A stretch of 64,000 bases of DNA from CADCVQ01 sp038260305 (GCA_038260305.1 JBBSNY010000001.1:372001-436000), one strand, 5' to 3'. Positions 19,071-27,987 are shown, numbered from the stretch's first letter. Numbers and translations: made by a program. Notes: a model not told the origin generated them from the letters alone.

Positions 19071-19388
19071 ATGACCGAGACCATCGACATCTGCCCCATT
19101 TCCGAGCTGCCGCCAGGTGCGGCGCGCGTCGTTGAATGGGAAGACCTCGAGATCGGCATCTTCAACTGCAACGGCACGCTGTTCGCGATCGAGGACCGCT
19201 GCTCGCACGACAACGGCACGCTCGCCGAGGGCGAGCTCGACCAGGATGCATGCACGGTCGAGTGCCCTCGTCATGGCGCCATCTTCGATCTACGCACCGG
19301 AACGCCCAAGACCCTGCCCGCCTACGTCCCCGTCGAGACGTTCGACGTCCGGGTCGAGGACGACATGATCAAGCTGGAGGTTGAGTAA
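19071..19388 (+). CDS. Rieske-type ferredoxin of the suf operon
   Basis: 105-residue Rieske [2Fe-2S] protein. The cluster ligands are in RCSHDNG (CxH) and CPRHGAIFD (CxxH). It resembles the small ferredoxin components encoded with sufB/sufD in actinobacteria and may supply electrons to cluster assembly. ATG at 19071. The stop is 5 bp before sufB, so first gene of the second suf block. TACACT at 19011-19016 is a possible -10 element; no good -35 is seen. Confidence 0.9.
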   Translation: MTETIDICPISELPPGAARVVEWEDLEIGIFNCNGTLFAIEDRCSHDNGTLAEGELDQDACTVECPRHGAIFDLRTGTPKTLPAYVPVETFDVRVEDDMIKLEVE

Positions 19389-19393
19389 CCAAC

Positions 19394-20827
19394 ATGGCAA
19401 CTCCCGAGACCATCGCCGAGCAAGAGGGCCTTCAGGGCATCAACTCCGACTACACGGAGAAGTACGGCTTCCACGACGCCGAGAACTACCTCTACAAGGC
19501 ACCGAAGGGGCTCTCCAAAGAGCTCGTGATGAAGATCTCCGAGTTCAAGTCCGAGCCCGCCTGGATGCTCGAGTTCCGCCTCAAGGCGCTCGAGTACTTC
19601 TATGCCCGCTCGATGCCGACGTGGGGCTCGCCGCACCTCGCCGAGGTCAACTTCGACGACATCCACTACTTCGTGCGCGCCTCCGAGAAGCCCGAGCGCT
19701 CGTGGGACGACGTCCCCGAGGACGTCAAGAAGACCTTCGACCGCCTCGGCATCCCGGAGGCCGAGCGCAAGTTCCTCGCCGGCGTCGGCGCGCAGTACGA
19801 GTCCGAGGTCGTCTACCACCAGATCAACGAGAAGCTCGAGGCGCAGGGCGTCATCTTCATGGACATGGACACGGGCCTGCGTGAGCACGAGGACCTGGTC
19901 CGCGAGTACTTCGCGACGATCATCCCGCCGAACGACAACAAGCTCGCCGCCTTGAACAGCGCCGTGTGGTCGGGCGGCTCGTTCGTCTACGTCCCGCCGG
20001 GCGTCCACATCGAGATGCCGCTGCAGGCCTACTTCCGCATCAACACGGAGAACATGGGCCAGTTCGAGCGCACGCTGATCATCGCCGACGAGGGCTCGTT
20101 CGTGCACTACGTCGAGGGCTGCACGGCGCCGACGTACTCGTCGGACTCGTTGCACTCCGCCGTCGTCGAGCTGATCGCCAAGCCGGGCGCGCGGATCCGC
20201 TACACGACCGTGCAGAACTGGTCGACGAACGTCTTCAACCTCGTCACGAAGCGGGCGATCGCCGAGCGCGACGCGACCGTCGAGTGGGTCGACTGCAACC
20301 TCGGCTCGAAGCTGACGATGAAGTACCCGTCGGTCTACCTGACCGGCGAGCGCGCGCACGGCGAGATCCTGTCGATCGCCTTCGCGGGCGCCGGCCAGCA
20401 CCAGGACGCCGGCGGCAAGATCGTCCACGCGGCGCCGAACACGACGTCGAACATCTTCGCCAAGTCGATCTCCAAGGACGGCGGGCGCGGCTCCTATCGC
20501 GGTCTGCTCGAGGTCGCCAAGGGCGCGCACGGCTCGAAGAGCAAGGTCGTCTGCGACGCCCTGCTGCTCGACGACAAGTCGCGCTCGGACACGTATCCGA
20601 CGATCCGCATCGGTGAGGACGACGTCGACGTCGGCCACGAGGCGACCGTCTCGAAGGTCGGCGAGGAGCAGCTCTTCTACCTCATGACGCACGGTCTGAA
20701 CGAGGAAGAGGCGTCCAAGCTGATCGTCAACGGCTTCATCGAGCCGATCGTCAAGGAACTTCCGATGGAGTACGCGGTCGAGATGAACCGCCTCATCGAA
20801 TTGCAGATGGAGGGCTCAATTGGCTAG
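19394..20827 (+). CDS. sufB: Fe-S scaffold protein SufB
   Basis: 477-residue scaffold subunit on which clusters are built with SufC and SufD. Conserved segments include SGGSFVYVPPGVHIEMPLQA, HYVEGCTAP, TVQNWSTNVFNLVTKRA and the C-terminal DVGHEATVSKVGEEQLFYL. The essential cysteine region and the terminal Glu/His are present. Length is normal. It overlaps sufD by 8 bp. Confidence 0.96.
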   Translation: MATPETIAEQEGLQGINSDYTEKYGFHDAENYLYKAPKGLSKELVMKISEFKSEPAWMLEFRLKALEYFYARSMPTWGSPHLAEVNFDDIHYFVRASEKPERSWDDVPEDVKKTFDRLGIPEAERKFLAGVGAQYESEVVYHQINEKLEAQGVIFMDMDTGLREHEDLVREYFATIIPPNDNKLAALNSAVWSGGSFVYVPPGVHIEMPLQAYFRINTENMGQFERTLIIADEGSFVHYVEGCTAPTYSSDSLHSAVVELIAKPGARIRYTTVQNWSTNVFNLVTKRAIAERDATVEWVDCNLGSKLTMKYPSVYLTGERAHGEILSIAFAGAGQHQDAGGKIVHAAPNTTSNIFAKSISKDGGRGSYRGLLEVAKGAHGSKSKVVCDALLLDDKSRSDTYPTIRIGEDDVDVGHEATVSKVGEEQLFYLMTHGLNEEEASKLIVNGFIEPIVKELPMEYAVEMNRLIELQMEGSIG

Positions 20828-22085
20828 CCGGACCCTGATCGAGCCTGCTTGGCTGACGGCGCGCCGCGAGCGCGCCGTTGGTTTGACAGGCACCCTGTCC
20901 CTGCCGTCCTATCGCGGCAACCCGGGCTGGGAGTTCACGTCGCTGAAGAAGCTCGACCTCGACGCCTTCGAGAAGCCCGAGCGGATCGGCGCGCACCTCG
21001 ATGTCGCGTCGCTGTCGGTCGTCGACGCGCCCGAGGGCGCGACGCGCCTGGAGCAGGTCGACGGCGCGTTCGACGCGTCCGCCGACGGCGACGTCGCCGG
21101 CGACGGCACGATCGTCATGCCGCTGAGCCTCGCCGTGCAGCAGCACCCCGAGCTCGTCGAGCAGTACTTCGGCACCGTCGTCGACGCGAACGATCCGTTC
21201 GTCGCGCGCAACGAGGCTTCGTGGGAGGGTGGCGCGTTCGTCTACGTCCCCCGTGGCGTGGCCGTGTCGGCGCCGATCGTCGTCACCGTGGTGCAGGCAC
21301 AGGGCCAGACCGCGCTACAGTGGCGCACGCTCGTCGTGCTCGAGGAGGGCGCGTCGGCCGAGGTCTGGGAGCAGTACGTCTCCGCCTACGACGACACCGA
21401 CGGCCTGCTGAACACCGTCGTCGAGCTGGCCGTCGGCCAGAACGCGCGGCTGCGCTACGTCTGCGCGCAGGGTCTCAGCGAGAAGACGTGGATCTTCGGC
21501 ACGCAGCGTGCGACCGTCGAGCGCGACGGCGCGCTGGACTGGATCGCGCTCGGCTTCGGCGCCGGCAACGGCCGCGTCGCGATGGACACGAAGCTCATCG
21601 GCCCGGGCGCCGACGCGAAGGTCACGGGCGCGTACGCGACACATGGTCGCCAGCACCTCGACTACGCGACGACGCAGGTCCACGACGCGCCGAACACGAC
21701 GTCGGACCTCGCCTTCCGCGGCATCCTCGACGGGCGCTCGAACACCGTCTGGTCGGGCATGATCAAGGTCGAGCCGGGTGCGCAGCAGATCGACGCCTTC
21801 CAGGAGTCGCGCAACCTGCTGCTGACGAAGACCGCGCACGCCGACTCCGTCCCGGGCCTCGAGATCCTCGCAAACGACGTCCGCTGCACCCACGCCGCGG
21901 CGATCGCCCAGATCGACCTCGAGCAGCTCTTCTACCTGCGCTCGCGCGGACTGCAGCTCGAGAAGGCCAAGCGCCTCGTCATCGAGGGCTTCCTCGAGGC
22001 GACCGTCGAGCGCTTCGAGCCGGGCTTCGTGCGCGAGGCAATCGCGGGGGCGCTTGAGCGCCGGTTGGAGTTCGTGCTGGGCTGA
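20820..22085 (+). CDS. sufD: Fe-S assembly protein SufD
   Basis: 421-residue SufB-like partner in the SufBC2D complex. The N-terminal helical part contains NPGWEFTSLKKLDLDAF; the beta-helix core has GGAFVYVPRGVAVSAPIVV and KTAHADSVPGLEILANDVRC, and the C-terminus AQIDLEQLFYLRSRG. Translation appears to start at the TTG at 20820, which overlaps the last codons of sufB; no ATG or GTG gives the conserved N-terminus. The overlap implies translational coupling. A strong hairpin at 22106-22154 ends the block. Confidence 0.94.
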   Translation: MASRTLIEPAWLTARRERAVGLTGTLSLPSYRGNPGWEFTSLKKLDLDAFEKPERIGAHLDVASLSVVDAPEGATRLEQVDGAFDASADGDVAGDGTIVMPLSLAVQQHPELVEQYFGTVVDANDPFVARNEASWEGGAFVYVPRGVAVSAPIVVTVVQAQGQTALQWRTLVVLEEGASAEVWEQYVSAYDDTDGLLNTVVELAVGQNARLRYVCAQGLSEKTWIFGTQRATVERDGALDWIALGFGAGNGRVAMDTKLIGPGADAKVTGAYATHGRQHLDYATTQVHDAPNTTSDLAFRGILDGRSNTVWSGMIKVEPGAQQIDAFQESRNLLLTKTAHADSVPGLEILANDVRCTHAAAIAQIDLEQLFYLRSRGLQLEKAKRLVIEGFLEATVERFEPGFVREAIAGALERRLEFVLG

Positions 22086-22105
22086 ACCGGTCCTCGCCTG
22101 GTGCA

Positions 22106-22154
22106 GGGGTCTTCGCGAAAGCGTCCATATCGCGGACGCAATGACGAAGACCCC
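22106..22154 (+). terminator. Two-part hairpin terminator of the suf block
   Basis: Outer perfect stem GGGGTCTTCG / CGAAGACCCC (10 bp) encloses an inner stem GCGTCC / GGACGC, starting 21 nt after the sufD stop. This is the strongest terminator-like structure in the window. Confidence 0.7.
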
Positions 22155-22322
22155 CTTGATCTGGAGCGATCGTGACGCTGAGTCGGTCACGCGGCGGTGG
22201 TCGTTGCCCCGGGGACGCCGGAGCTGATCGCTACGGCGCCATGATCGCCGCGCACGCTGCGACGCCCGCCCCGTCGTCCGCTATACACGGCGGCCAGTCC
22301 GACAACGGGGGGCACGACGTAG

Positions 22323-22904
22323 ATGAGCCGCAACGTACGACGCAGGAACGGCATCGCAGCAGGCGCCATCGCGCTGGTAGCCCTGAGCGCAGCGATGCTG
22401 TCGGGTGGATGGCTCGCGCAGGGCGCGAGCAACGACGACAAGCGCATCGCACGGGCGACGCTCGTCAACGCCGCCGGCGAGTCGGTTGGATCGGTGCGCT
22501 TCGAGCGTCGCGGCCGCAGCCAGGCGCTGCGGGTGACGGTGGTCGTGCGCAAGCTGAGCCCCGGCTATCACGGCTTCCATGTCCACACGACGGGCAAGTG
22601 CGAGGGGCGGAGCTTCGTGACCGCTGGCCCGCACCTCAATCCGGGCATGACGAGCCACCCGATGCACGCCGGCGACATGCCCGCCCTGCTCGTCGGCAGC
22701 GGCGGCAAGGCCGAGGCGCGCTTCGTGACCGACCGCTTCACGATCGCCGAGTTGCGCGACGCCGATGGCAGCGCCGCGATGATCCACGCGCTGCCCGACA
22801 ACGAGGCGAATATCCCGAAGGACCGCTATGACCCCGACCCGGACGCGATGACGCTCGCGACCGGCGACTCGGGCGCGCGCGTGGCGTGCGGCGTCGTGCG
22901 CTGA
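22323..22904 (+). CDS. sodC: Secreted Cu/Zn superoxide dismutase
   Basis: 193 residues, with an N-terminal signal peptide or anchor (GIAAGAIALVALSAAMLSGG) for export. The metal ligands are in GFHVHTTGKC (copper His pair), AGPHLNP, SHPMHAGDMP (bridging and zinc His, zinc Asp) and the final copper His in IHALPDN. It detoxifies superoxide outside the cytoplasm. The ATG at 22323 follows a weak GGGGGG-rich Shine-Dalgarno region. Nothing in the 237 bp upstream other than the suf terminator. Confidence 0.9.
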   Translation: MSRNVRRRNGIAAGAIALVALSAAMLSGGWLAQGASNDDKRIARATLVNAAGESVGSVRFERRGRSQALRVTVVVRKLSPGYHGFHVHTTGKCEGRSFVTAGPHLNPGMTSHPMHAGDMPALLVGSGGKAEARFVTDRFTIAELRDADGSAAMIHALPDNEANIPKDRYDPDPDAMTLATGDSGARVACGVVR

Positions 22905-22924
22905 CCCGCCAGGCGAGCGGGCGG

Positions 22925-23244
22925 CCACGCGCGGGCACGCTTCGATCAGCGTGCTGCGCGCAGCCGCCCTCGCGGTAGCGGTTGGCATCGCAGTCGCCGT
23001 AGGTGAAGCTCGTGAACTGCGGCTCGACGCGGAAGCCGGTGAGCGCAAGGCCGTCGAACGAGCGCCCGACCCAGTACAGGCGGAAGTCGACTGCGCGCTG
23101 CGCCGCGAGCGGCTCGCCAGGCCCGGGCGGCGCCTGGGCGCCACCGCAGCCGCCGACCAGGATCGCCGCCGCGACACCCGCGAGCCCGGCGGCTCGCCGG
23201 GCGCCGGACGCGGACACGACCCTGGGGACGGGCAGCGAGCGCAT
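22925..23244 (-). pseudogene. Truncated lipoprotein gene
   Basis: From an ATG at 23244 the minus strand encodes a lipoprotein signal (AAGLAGVAAAILVGGCGG, lipobox Cys near residue 31). A conserved-looking segment follows (FRLYWVGRSFDGLALTGF, then FTYGDCDANRYREGGC). After the last Cys, near 22965, protein-like sequence ends and the frame runs on antisense through sodC, which is not credible coding. The junction lies beside a partial copy of the dispersed repeat (22907-22922). I read it as a gene whose C-terminal half was deleted. A short intact lipoprotein cannot be excluded. Confidence 0.5.
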
Positions 23245-23302
23245 CGGCGACGAGTACAGCACCGAACGGTTGGGGGCGCTCGCATGCGGTAGAACAATCC
23301 GC

Positions 23303-24454
23303 ATGGACTCCTGGATCGCCTCCGCCGCCGCCGAGATCGCCGCGCGCGTCCACGACGAGCTCGAGCGGCTCGTGGCGATCTCCTCGCCGTCCGGCGACGT
23401 CGCGGGCGCCGAGGCCGCCTTCGCGCTCGCGATCGAGCTCGCGCCGCGGGGCGCACGGATCGAGCGGGCGCCGTGCTCGTCGGAAGGCCACGCCGACGAC
23501 CTCATCGTGACGGTCGACGGCAGTGGCGCCGGGCGCGTCGTGCTGCTCGGGCACGTCGACACCGTCCACGCTCACGACGACCACAGCCCGCTCGGCCGCG
23601 ACGGCGACACGCTGACCGGCGCCGGCACGGTCGACATGAAGGGCGGCGACATCCTCGCGATCGGCGTGCTGCGCGCGCTCGCGCAGCGCCCGCGCGACTT
23701 CGCCGAGATCGCGCTGCTGCTCGTCTGCGACGAGGAGTGGCGCGCGGGCGACTTCGCGCACATCGAGCGCTTCGCCGGCTACGACGCCTGCCTGTGCTTC
23801 GAGGGCGGCGAGCTGACCGCGGACGGCGAGGAGGCCGTCGTCGTCCGGCGCAAGGCCGCCGGCACGCTGCGGGTGCTCGCCCACGGGCGCTCCGCGCACT
23901 CCGGTGCCTCCCCCGAGAAGGGCGCCAACGCGCTGCTGGCGCTCGCGAGCGCGGCGCAGACCGTCGCGGCGCTGCACGACCCGCTCGGGCCCGCGCACCT
24001 GACCTCGGTGCCGACCGTCGTGCGCAGCGGCGACGCCTTCAACGTCGTCCCGGCGGCGGGCGAGCTGCTGTGCGACCTGCGCGCCGACGACATCGAGACG
24101 TTCGACCGCGTGCTGGCCGAGCTGCCGACCGAGGTCGACGGCGTGCGCCTGGAGGCCACGTTTCTGCGCCGCTGGCCGGGCATGGACTCGCGCGCCGCGA
24201 CCGCGCCGCTGCTGGCCGCCGCCGGGGAGTGTCTCGGCCGCCCGATCCACGGCGCCGGCCGCGGCGGCGCGAGCGACGCGAGCTATCTCGCGACCGTCAT
24301 CGAGGTCACGGTCGACGGGCTCGGACCGCGCGGCGGCGGGGCCCACACGCCACGCGAGCACATCGTCGCGGCCTCGCTGCGCGAGCGCGCGGAGGTCGCG
24401 CTCGCGCTCGCCGATGCGGTGCTCGCACGGACCGCGGTTACAGCCGCGACATAA
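23303..24454 (+). CDS. M20-family metallopeptidase/deacylase
   Basis: 383-residue dinuclear zinc hydrolase of the M20 (ArgE/DapE/LysK-like) family. Metal and catalytic residues are in LLGHVDTVHAH (first His and Asp), GAGTVDMKGGD (bridging Asp), CDEEW (catalytic Glu pair) and GGASDASY. The dimerisation lid is in the middle (AHGRSAHSGASPEKGANALL). The closing GGGAHTPREH supplies the last ligand. Substrate not assignable; LysK/ArgE-like N-acyl amino acid hydrolysis is possible. ATG at 23303. Confidence 0.88.
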   Translation: MDSWIASAAAEIAARVHDELERLVAISSPSGDVAGAEAAFALAIELAPRGARIERAPCSSEGHADDLIVTVDGSGAGRVVLLGHVDTVHAHDDHSPLGRDGDTLTGAGTVDMKGGDILAIGVLRALAQRPRDFAEIALLLVCDEEWRAGDFAHIERFAGYDACLCFEGGELTADGEEAVVVRRKAAGTLRVLAHGRSAHSGASPEKGANALLALASAAQTVAALHDPLGPAHLTSVPTVVRSGDAFNVVPAAGELLCDLRADDIETFDRVLAELPTEVDGVRLEATFLRRWPGMDSRAATAPLLAAAGECLGRPIHGAGRGGASDASYLATVIEVTVDGLGPRGGGAHTPREHIVAASLRERAEVALALADAVLARTAVTAAT

Positions 24455-24504
24455 CAATCGACATCTGACGTGCAAATGTCGGGACGCTGCGCTAGGCTTG
24501 CCGC

Positions 24505-24657
24505 GTCTTGACCAGCCGAGTTCCTGCCGATCGTTCGGTGGGGAGCGGGGGAACCACTTGGGCGCTTCGGCGGCCGGGGGCGAATCGTCGCAATACGCGA
24601 CATAGCGCTGCTCTTTCTGCGCGAGCCCGTCAGCTAACCCCGCAGGCATACGAAGGA
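24505..24657 (+). ncRNA. c-di-AMP riboswitch, ydaO/yuaA type
   Basis: The leader of the wall hydrolase gene carries, in order, the hallmarks of the ydaO-yuaA aptamer: GGAGCGGGGGAACCA (about 24542-24556), GGGGGCGAATC (24576-24586), and near the 3' end CGAGCCCGTCAGCTAACC followed by CGCAGGCAT and GAAGGAG. The GNAAxCC and CCGuCAGCUAACCuCGuAGGC blocks are diagnostic. The family senses cyclic di-AMP and usually turns off peptidoglycan hydrolases in actinobacteria, which matches the downstream gene. Boundaries are approximate; no expression platform was folded. Confidence 0.85.
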
Positions 24658-24679
24658 GTTGGGGAGGGGTTCAGCCAGC

Positions 24680-25504
24680 GTGAAGTCGTGGATGCGTCTT
24701 GCTTTGTTGTTCCTGGCGGCCATGCTGCTGGTACCTGCTCAAGGGTTCGCCGCCAAGAGGAACTGGCATCTCGGTGACCGCACGCTCAAGGAGGGCCTCC
24801 GGGGCCACGACGTCAAGATCCTGCAGAACTTCCTGACCCGCGCGGGAATGCGCACCACGCAGGACGGCGTCTTCGGGCCGGGAACGACGAAGGCCGTCAA
24901 GGCCTTCGAGCGCTTCCAGCAGCGGACGGTCGACGGCAAGATCACGCGGCTCGACGTGCTCGTCCTCACGGACGTCGTCAAGAACGGCGGCGCTGTCGCG
25001 AAGGCCGCGCTGACCGGTGGCGCGATCCCCATGAACGCGGCCAAGCCGCCGCCGATGGCCCCCGACGTGCCGCCGCCGGTCAAGCTAGGCCCCGGCATGA
25101 AGGCCACCGTCGGGCCCGACGGGTTCGCCGTCGTCCCGATCCTCGCGCCGCCCGCCGTCCAGCAGGCCATCGTCGCCGGCAACAAGATCGCGAAGCTGCC
25201 GTACATCTACGGCGGCGGCCACGGCAAGTGGGAGGACGCCGGCTACGACTGCTCCGGCTCGGTCTCCTACGCGCTGCACGGCGGCGGCATCCTTGATGCC
25301 TCGATGCCGTCGGGCGACTTCATGAACTGGGGAGATCCCGGTCCGGGCCAGTGGATCACGCTGTACGCCAACGGCGGCCACATCTTCGCCGTCATCGCCG
25401 GGCTGCGCTTCGACACGAGCGGCAAGTCCGCCTCGGGCTCTCGCTGGCAGACAGCGATGCGCTCGGGCAAGGGCTACACCGTCCGTCACCCAGTCGGCCT
25501 GTAG
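24680..25504 (+). CDS. Secreted NlpC/P60-type wall hydrolase with PG-binding domain
   Basis: About 274 residues. A signal peptide (MRLALLFLAAMLLVPAQGFA) is followed by a peptidoglycan-binding domain 1 (about residues 30-95: LKEGLRGHDVKILQNFLTRA, then GVFGPGTTKAVKAF) and a proline-rich linker. The C-terminal domain is NlpC/P60-like with catalytic Cys in YDCSGSVSYAL and His in GGHIFAV. It should cleave peptide stems of peptidoglycan. Translation likely starts at GTG 24680. Expression is probably set by the c-di-AMP riboswitch immediately upstream. Its catalytic domain is a close paralogue of that at 34.1 kb. Confidence 0.88.
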   Translation: MKSWMRLALLFLAAMLLVPAQGFAAKRNWHLGDRTLKEGLRGHDVKILQNFLTRAGMRTTQDGVFGPGTTKAVKAFERFQQRTVDGKITRLDVLVLTDVVKNGGAVAKAALTGGAIPMNAAKPPPMAPDVPPPVKLGPGMKATVGPDGFAVVPILAPPAVQQAIVAGNKIAKLPYIYGGGHGKWEDAGYDCSGSVSYALHGGGILDASMPSGDFMNWGDPGPGQWITLYANGGHIFAVIAGLRFDTSGKSASGSRWQTAMRSGKGYTVRHPVGL

Positions 25505-25540
25505 TCCGACCTCGCAGGACGGGCCGGCACGCAAAGTGCC

Positions 25541-25611
25541 GCCTGTGCCCTGCCTGTGCCCTGCGAGCCACCAGGCGAGCGGGGTGCGAGCCTCCGGGCG
25601 AGCGGGTGCAC
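25541..25611 (+). repeat. Dispersed repeat, intergenic copy
   Basis: The clearest copy of a roughly 33-bp sequence, core CCAGGCGAGCGG (here GCGAGCCACCAGGCGAGCGG). The start GCCTGTGCCCT is tandemly doubled and a degenerate second core (GGGCGAGCGGGTGCA) follows. A nearly identical copy, inverted, lies at 17426-17460; weaker copies at 11312-11345 and 22907-22922. Confidence 0.6.
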
Positions 25612-25656
25612 AGACGTGCCGCCTGCGGATACTCAACGGGTGAGGGGAGGCGATCG

Positions 25657-27930
25657 ATGAGGGCGCTCGTCGCCGTGCTTGCGCTGCTCGTCGGCGCCTG
25701 CGTACTGCCCGCCTCGGCCACCGCACGCGTCGCGCTCGTCGCGACGAGCACTCCGACGCTCGCGTTCGTCGACGTCGGCACCGACACCGTCGTCGCGCGA
25801 ATCGACCTGCCGGGCGCCGTACGCTCCGTCGCGGTGTCCTCCGACGGCCGCCGCGGCTACGCGGCCGCGGGCGAGACGATCGTCGAGATCGACGTCAACG
25901 AGCGCACCGAGCTCGCGCGTGGTACCCACGGCCGTGCCCCCGTCGTCGCGCTCGCCCTGTCGCCCAACGGACGCCGGCTGTACGCCGTCCAGGACCGGCT
26001 GCTGCGCGTCTTCCAGGCCTCGACACTGCGCCTGCTGGGCTCGGTCGGTCTGGGTGGCCGGGGCGGCGCGATCGCGCTGCGCGCCGACGGCCGGCTGGCG
26101 GCGGTCGTCCTCGACGGCGGCCACGTGGCGATGGTCGACCCGCGCGGCCGAAGGCTGCTGCGCCGAGTCCGGGTGCCCGGGGCGATCGGCGTCGCGGTCA
26201 CGGGCGGGCGCACCTTCGTGACGGCGCGCGGGCGGCTGCGGACGATCGCCGGCGGCGCGCGCCGTGCCCGCGCGCGCTCGATCGCCCTGCCGCGCGGCGC
26301 GGGGGGGAACGTCGCGCTGTCGCCCGGTCGTACGCGGCTCGCCGTTGGCGCCCGCGCCGGCGGCGCGAGCGGGGCGCTCGTCGACGTCCGCAACGGGCGC
26401 GTGCGGCGGCTCGCGGCCGGCGTCGGGCTCGGCACCCCGGCCTGGCTGACCGACGCAAGTCGGATCCTCTTCGCCAACCGATCCGGCGGTCGGCTGTCGC
26501 TCGTCACCCCGCTCTCGGGTCGGCGCCTGGACGTCGTGCGCCTGCCCGGCACGGCTCCGGCCGGGATCGTCGTGCAGCCCGGCCTCGCGCTGCTGCGCGG
26601 GACCGACGGCGACGACGTGCTCAGCGGGACGCGCGGGCCCGATCGCATCGAGGGCCTCGGCGGCGCCGACGTCCTGCGCGGCGGGCGCGATCGCGACATC
26701 CTCGACGGCGGCGACGGCAATGACCGCATGTCCGGCGGATCGCGCAGCGACCGCATGCGCGGCGGCGACGGCAACGATTTCATGATCGGCGGCAGCGGCG
26801 ACGACCGGATCGCCGGTGGGGCGGGCGACGACGGCGTCAACGGCGGGACGGGCAACGACACGATCGATGGCGACTCCGGTGACGACCAGCTCGACGGTGG
26901 AGACGGCGACGACACGATCCGCGGCGGCGACGGCAACGACCAGATCATCGAGAAGGGCTTCGGCAACGACAAGCTGCTGTCCGGCGGCCCCGGCGACGAC
27001 GTCATCCGCGGCGGCCGCGGCTCGGACCGTCGGATCCTCGGCGACGACGGCAACGACGAGCTGTTCGGCGAGTCGGGCACCGACCAGATGAGCGGCGGGC
27101 GCGGCGACGACGTCGTCGACGGCGGCAGCGGCGGCGACAACATGCTCGGCGACGAGGGCGAGGACGTCCTGCGTGGTGGCCCGGGCAACGACCGCATCGA
27201 CGGCGGCTCCGGCCAGGATCGCCTCGACGGCAGCTCGGGGTCCGACATCCTGCAGGGCGGCGACGACAACGACGAGATCGTCGGCGGCCCGGGCCCGGAC
27301 GTGTTGATGGGCGGCGCCGGCGACGACTCGATCCGGGCCGCCGACGACAGCGCCGACACCGTCGACTGCGGACCCGGCAACGACACCGTCTACGTCGAGC
27401 AGGACGCGCCGACCCGCGACACGCTGACGAACTGCGAGCTCGTCATCCCCGTGCCGGCCGAGGCGGGCAACGACGTCGAGCTGCCCTCGATCATCCGCGG
27501 AACGGCCTTTGACGACATCCTGCGCGGCACCAACGACGACGACTCGATCTTCGGCTCGTTCGGCGACGACCAGCTCTTCGGCCGCGGCGGCGACGACTAT
27601 GTCGACGGGGAGGACGGCAACGACACGCTGTCGGGCGGGCCGGGTAACGACATCCTCGCCGGGCGCAACGGCAACGACGTCATCCACGGCGACGACGGCA
27701 ACGACAAGATCACCGGCGACCGCGGGGCGGACCGGCTCTTCGGCGACGCGGGCAACGACGAGATCTTCGGCAACCTCGGCGCGGACATCATCAGCGGGGG
27801 ACCGGGCGACGACCGAATCAACGTCGTCGCCGGCGGGATCGACATCGTCACGTGCGGCTCGGGCGACGACACGGTCTTCGCAAGCGGCACGGACATCGTC
27901 GCGCTCGACTGCGAGGACGTCCGCCGGTAG
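25657..27930 (+). CDS. Secreted propeller protein with RTX-like calcium repeats
   Basis: 757 residues. Signal peptide (MRALVAVLALLVGACVLPAS) with a possible lipobox-like Cys. Residues about 25-310 form a YVTN-like propeller (SVAVSSDGRRGYAAAGE). From about residue 320 to the end there are around 40 nonapeptide repeats of the GGxGxDxLx type (GGDGNDRMSG, GGSGDDRIAG), interrupted near 580-620 by a Cys-containing spacer. Such repeats fold into calcium-stabilised beta rolls outside the cell. No catalytic domain is seen, so it is probably structural or adhesive. GAGGGGAGG precedes the ATG. Confidence 0.88.
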   Translation: MRALVAVLALLVGACVLPASATARVALVATSTPTLAFVDVGTDTVVARIDLPGAVRSVAVSSDGRRGYAAAGETIVEIDVNERTELARGTHGRAPVVALALSPNGRRLYAVQDRLLRVFQASTLRLLGSVGLGGRGGAIALRADGRLAAVVLDGGHVAMVDPRGRRLLRRVRVPGAIGVAVTGGRTFVTARGRLRTIAGGARRARARSIALPRGAGGNVALSPGRTRLAVGARAGGASGALVDVRNGRVRRLAAGVGLGTPAWLTDASRILFANRSGGRLSLVTPLSGRRLDVVRLPGTAPAGIVVQPGLALLRGTDGDDVLSGTRGPDRIEGLGGADVLRGGRDRDILDGGDGNDRMSGGSRSDRMRGGDGNDFMIGGSGDDRIAGGAGDDGVNGGTGNDTIDGDSGDDQLDGGDGDDTIRGGDGNDQIIEKGFGNDKLLSGGPGDDVIRGGRGSDRRILGDDGNDELFGESGTDQMSGGRGDDVVDGGSGGDNMLGDEGEDVLRGGPGNDRIDGGSGQDRLDGSSGSDILQGGDDNDEIVGGPGPDVLMGGAGDDSIRAADDSADTVDCGPGNDTVYVEQDAPTRDTLTNCELVIPVPAEAGNDVELPSIIRGTAFDDILRGTNDDDSIFGSFGDDQLFGRGGDDYVDGEDGNDTLSGGPGNDILAGRNGNDVIHGDDGNDKITGDRGADRLFGDAGNDEIFGNLGADIISGGPGDDRINVVAGGIDIVTCGSGDDTVFASGTDIVALDCEDVRR

Positions 27931-27987
27931 ATCGCCACGCGACCGCCGGGTAGGCTCGGCTCAGGGTTCCAACGAGTGGAGGTGGAG

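Noticed and set aside
25633..27687. 684-codon minus-strand open frame
   Set aside because: Shadow of the calcium-repeat gene; the repeat DNA leaves all frames open and the product resembles no protein.
26600..27900. Regularly spaced short repeats that could suggest an array
   Set aside because: They are 27-bp coding repeats of the GGxGxDxLx nonapeptide, in frame in one gene, with no CRISPR-like spacers or cas genes.
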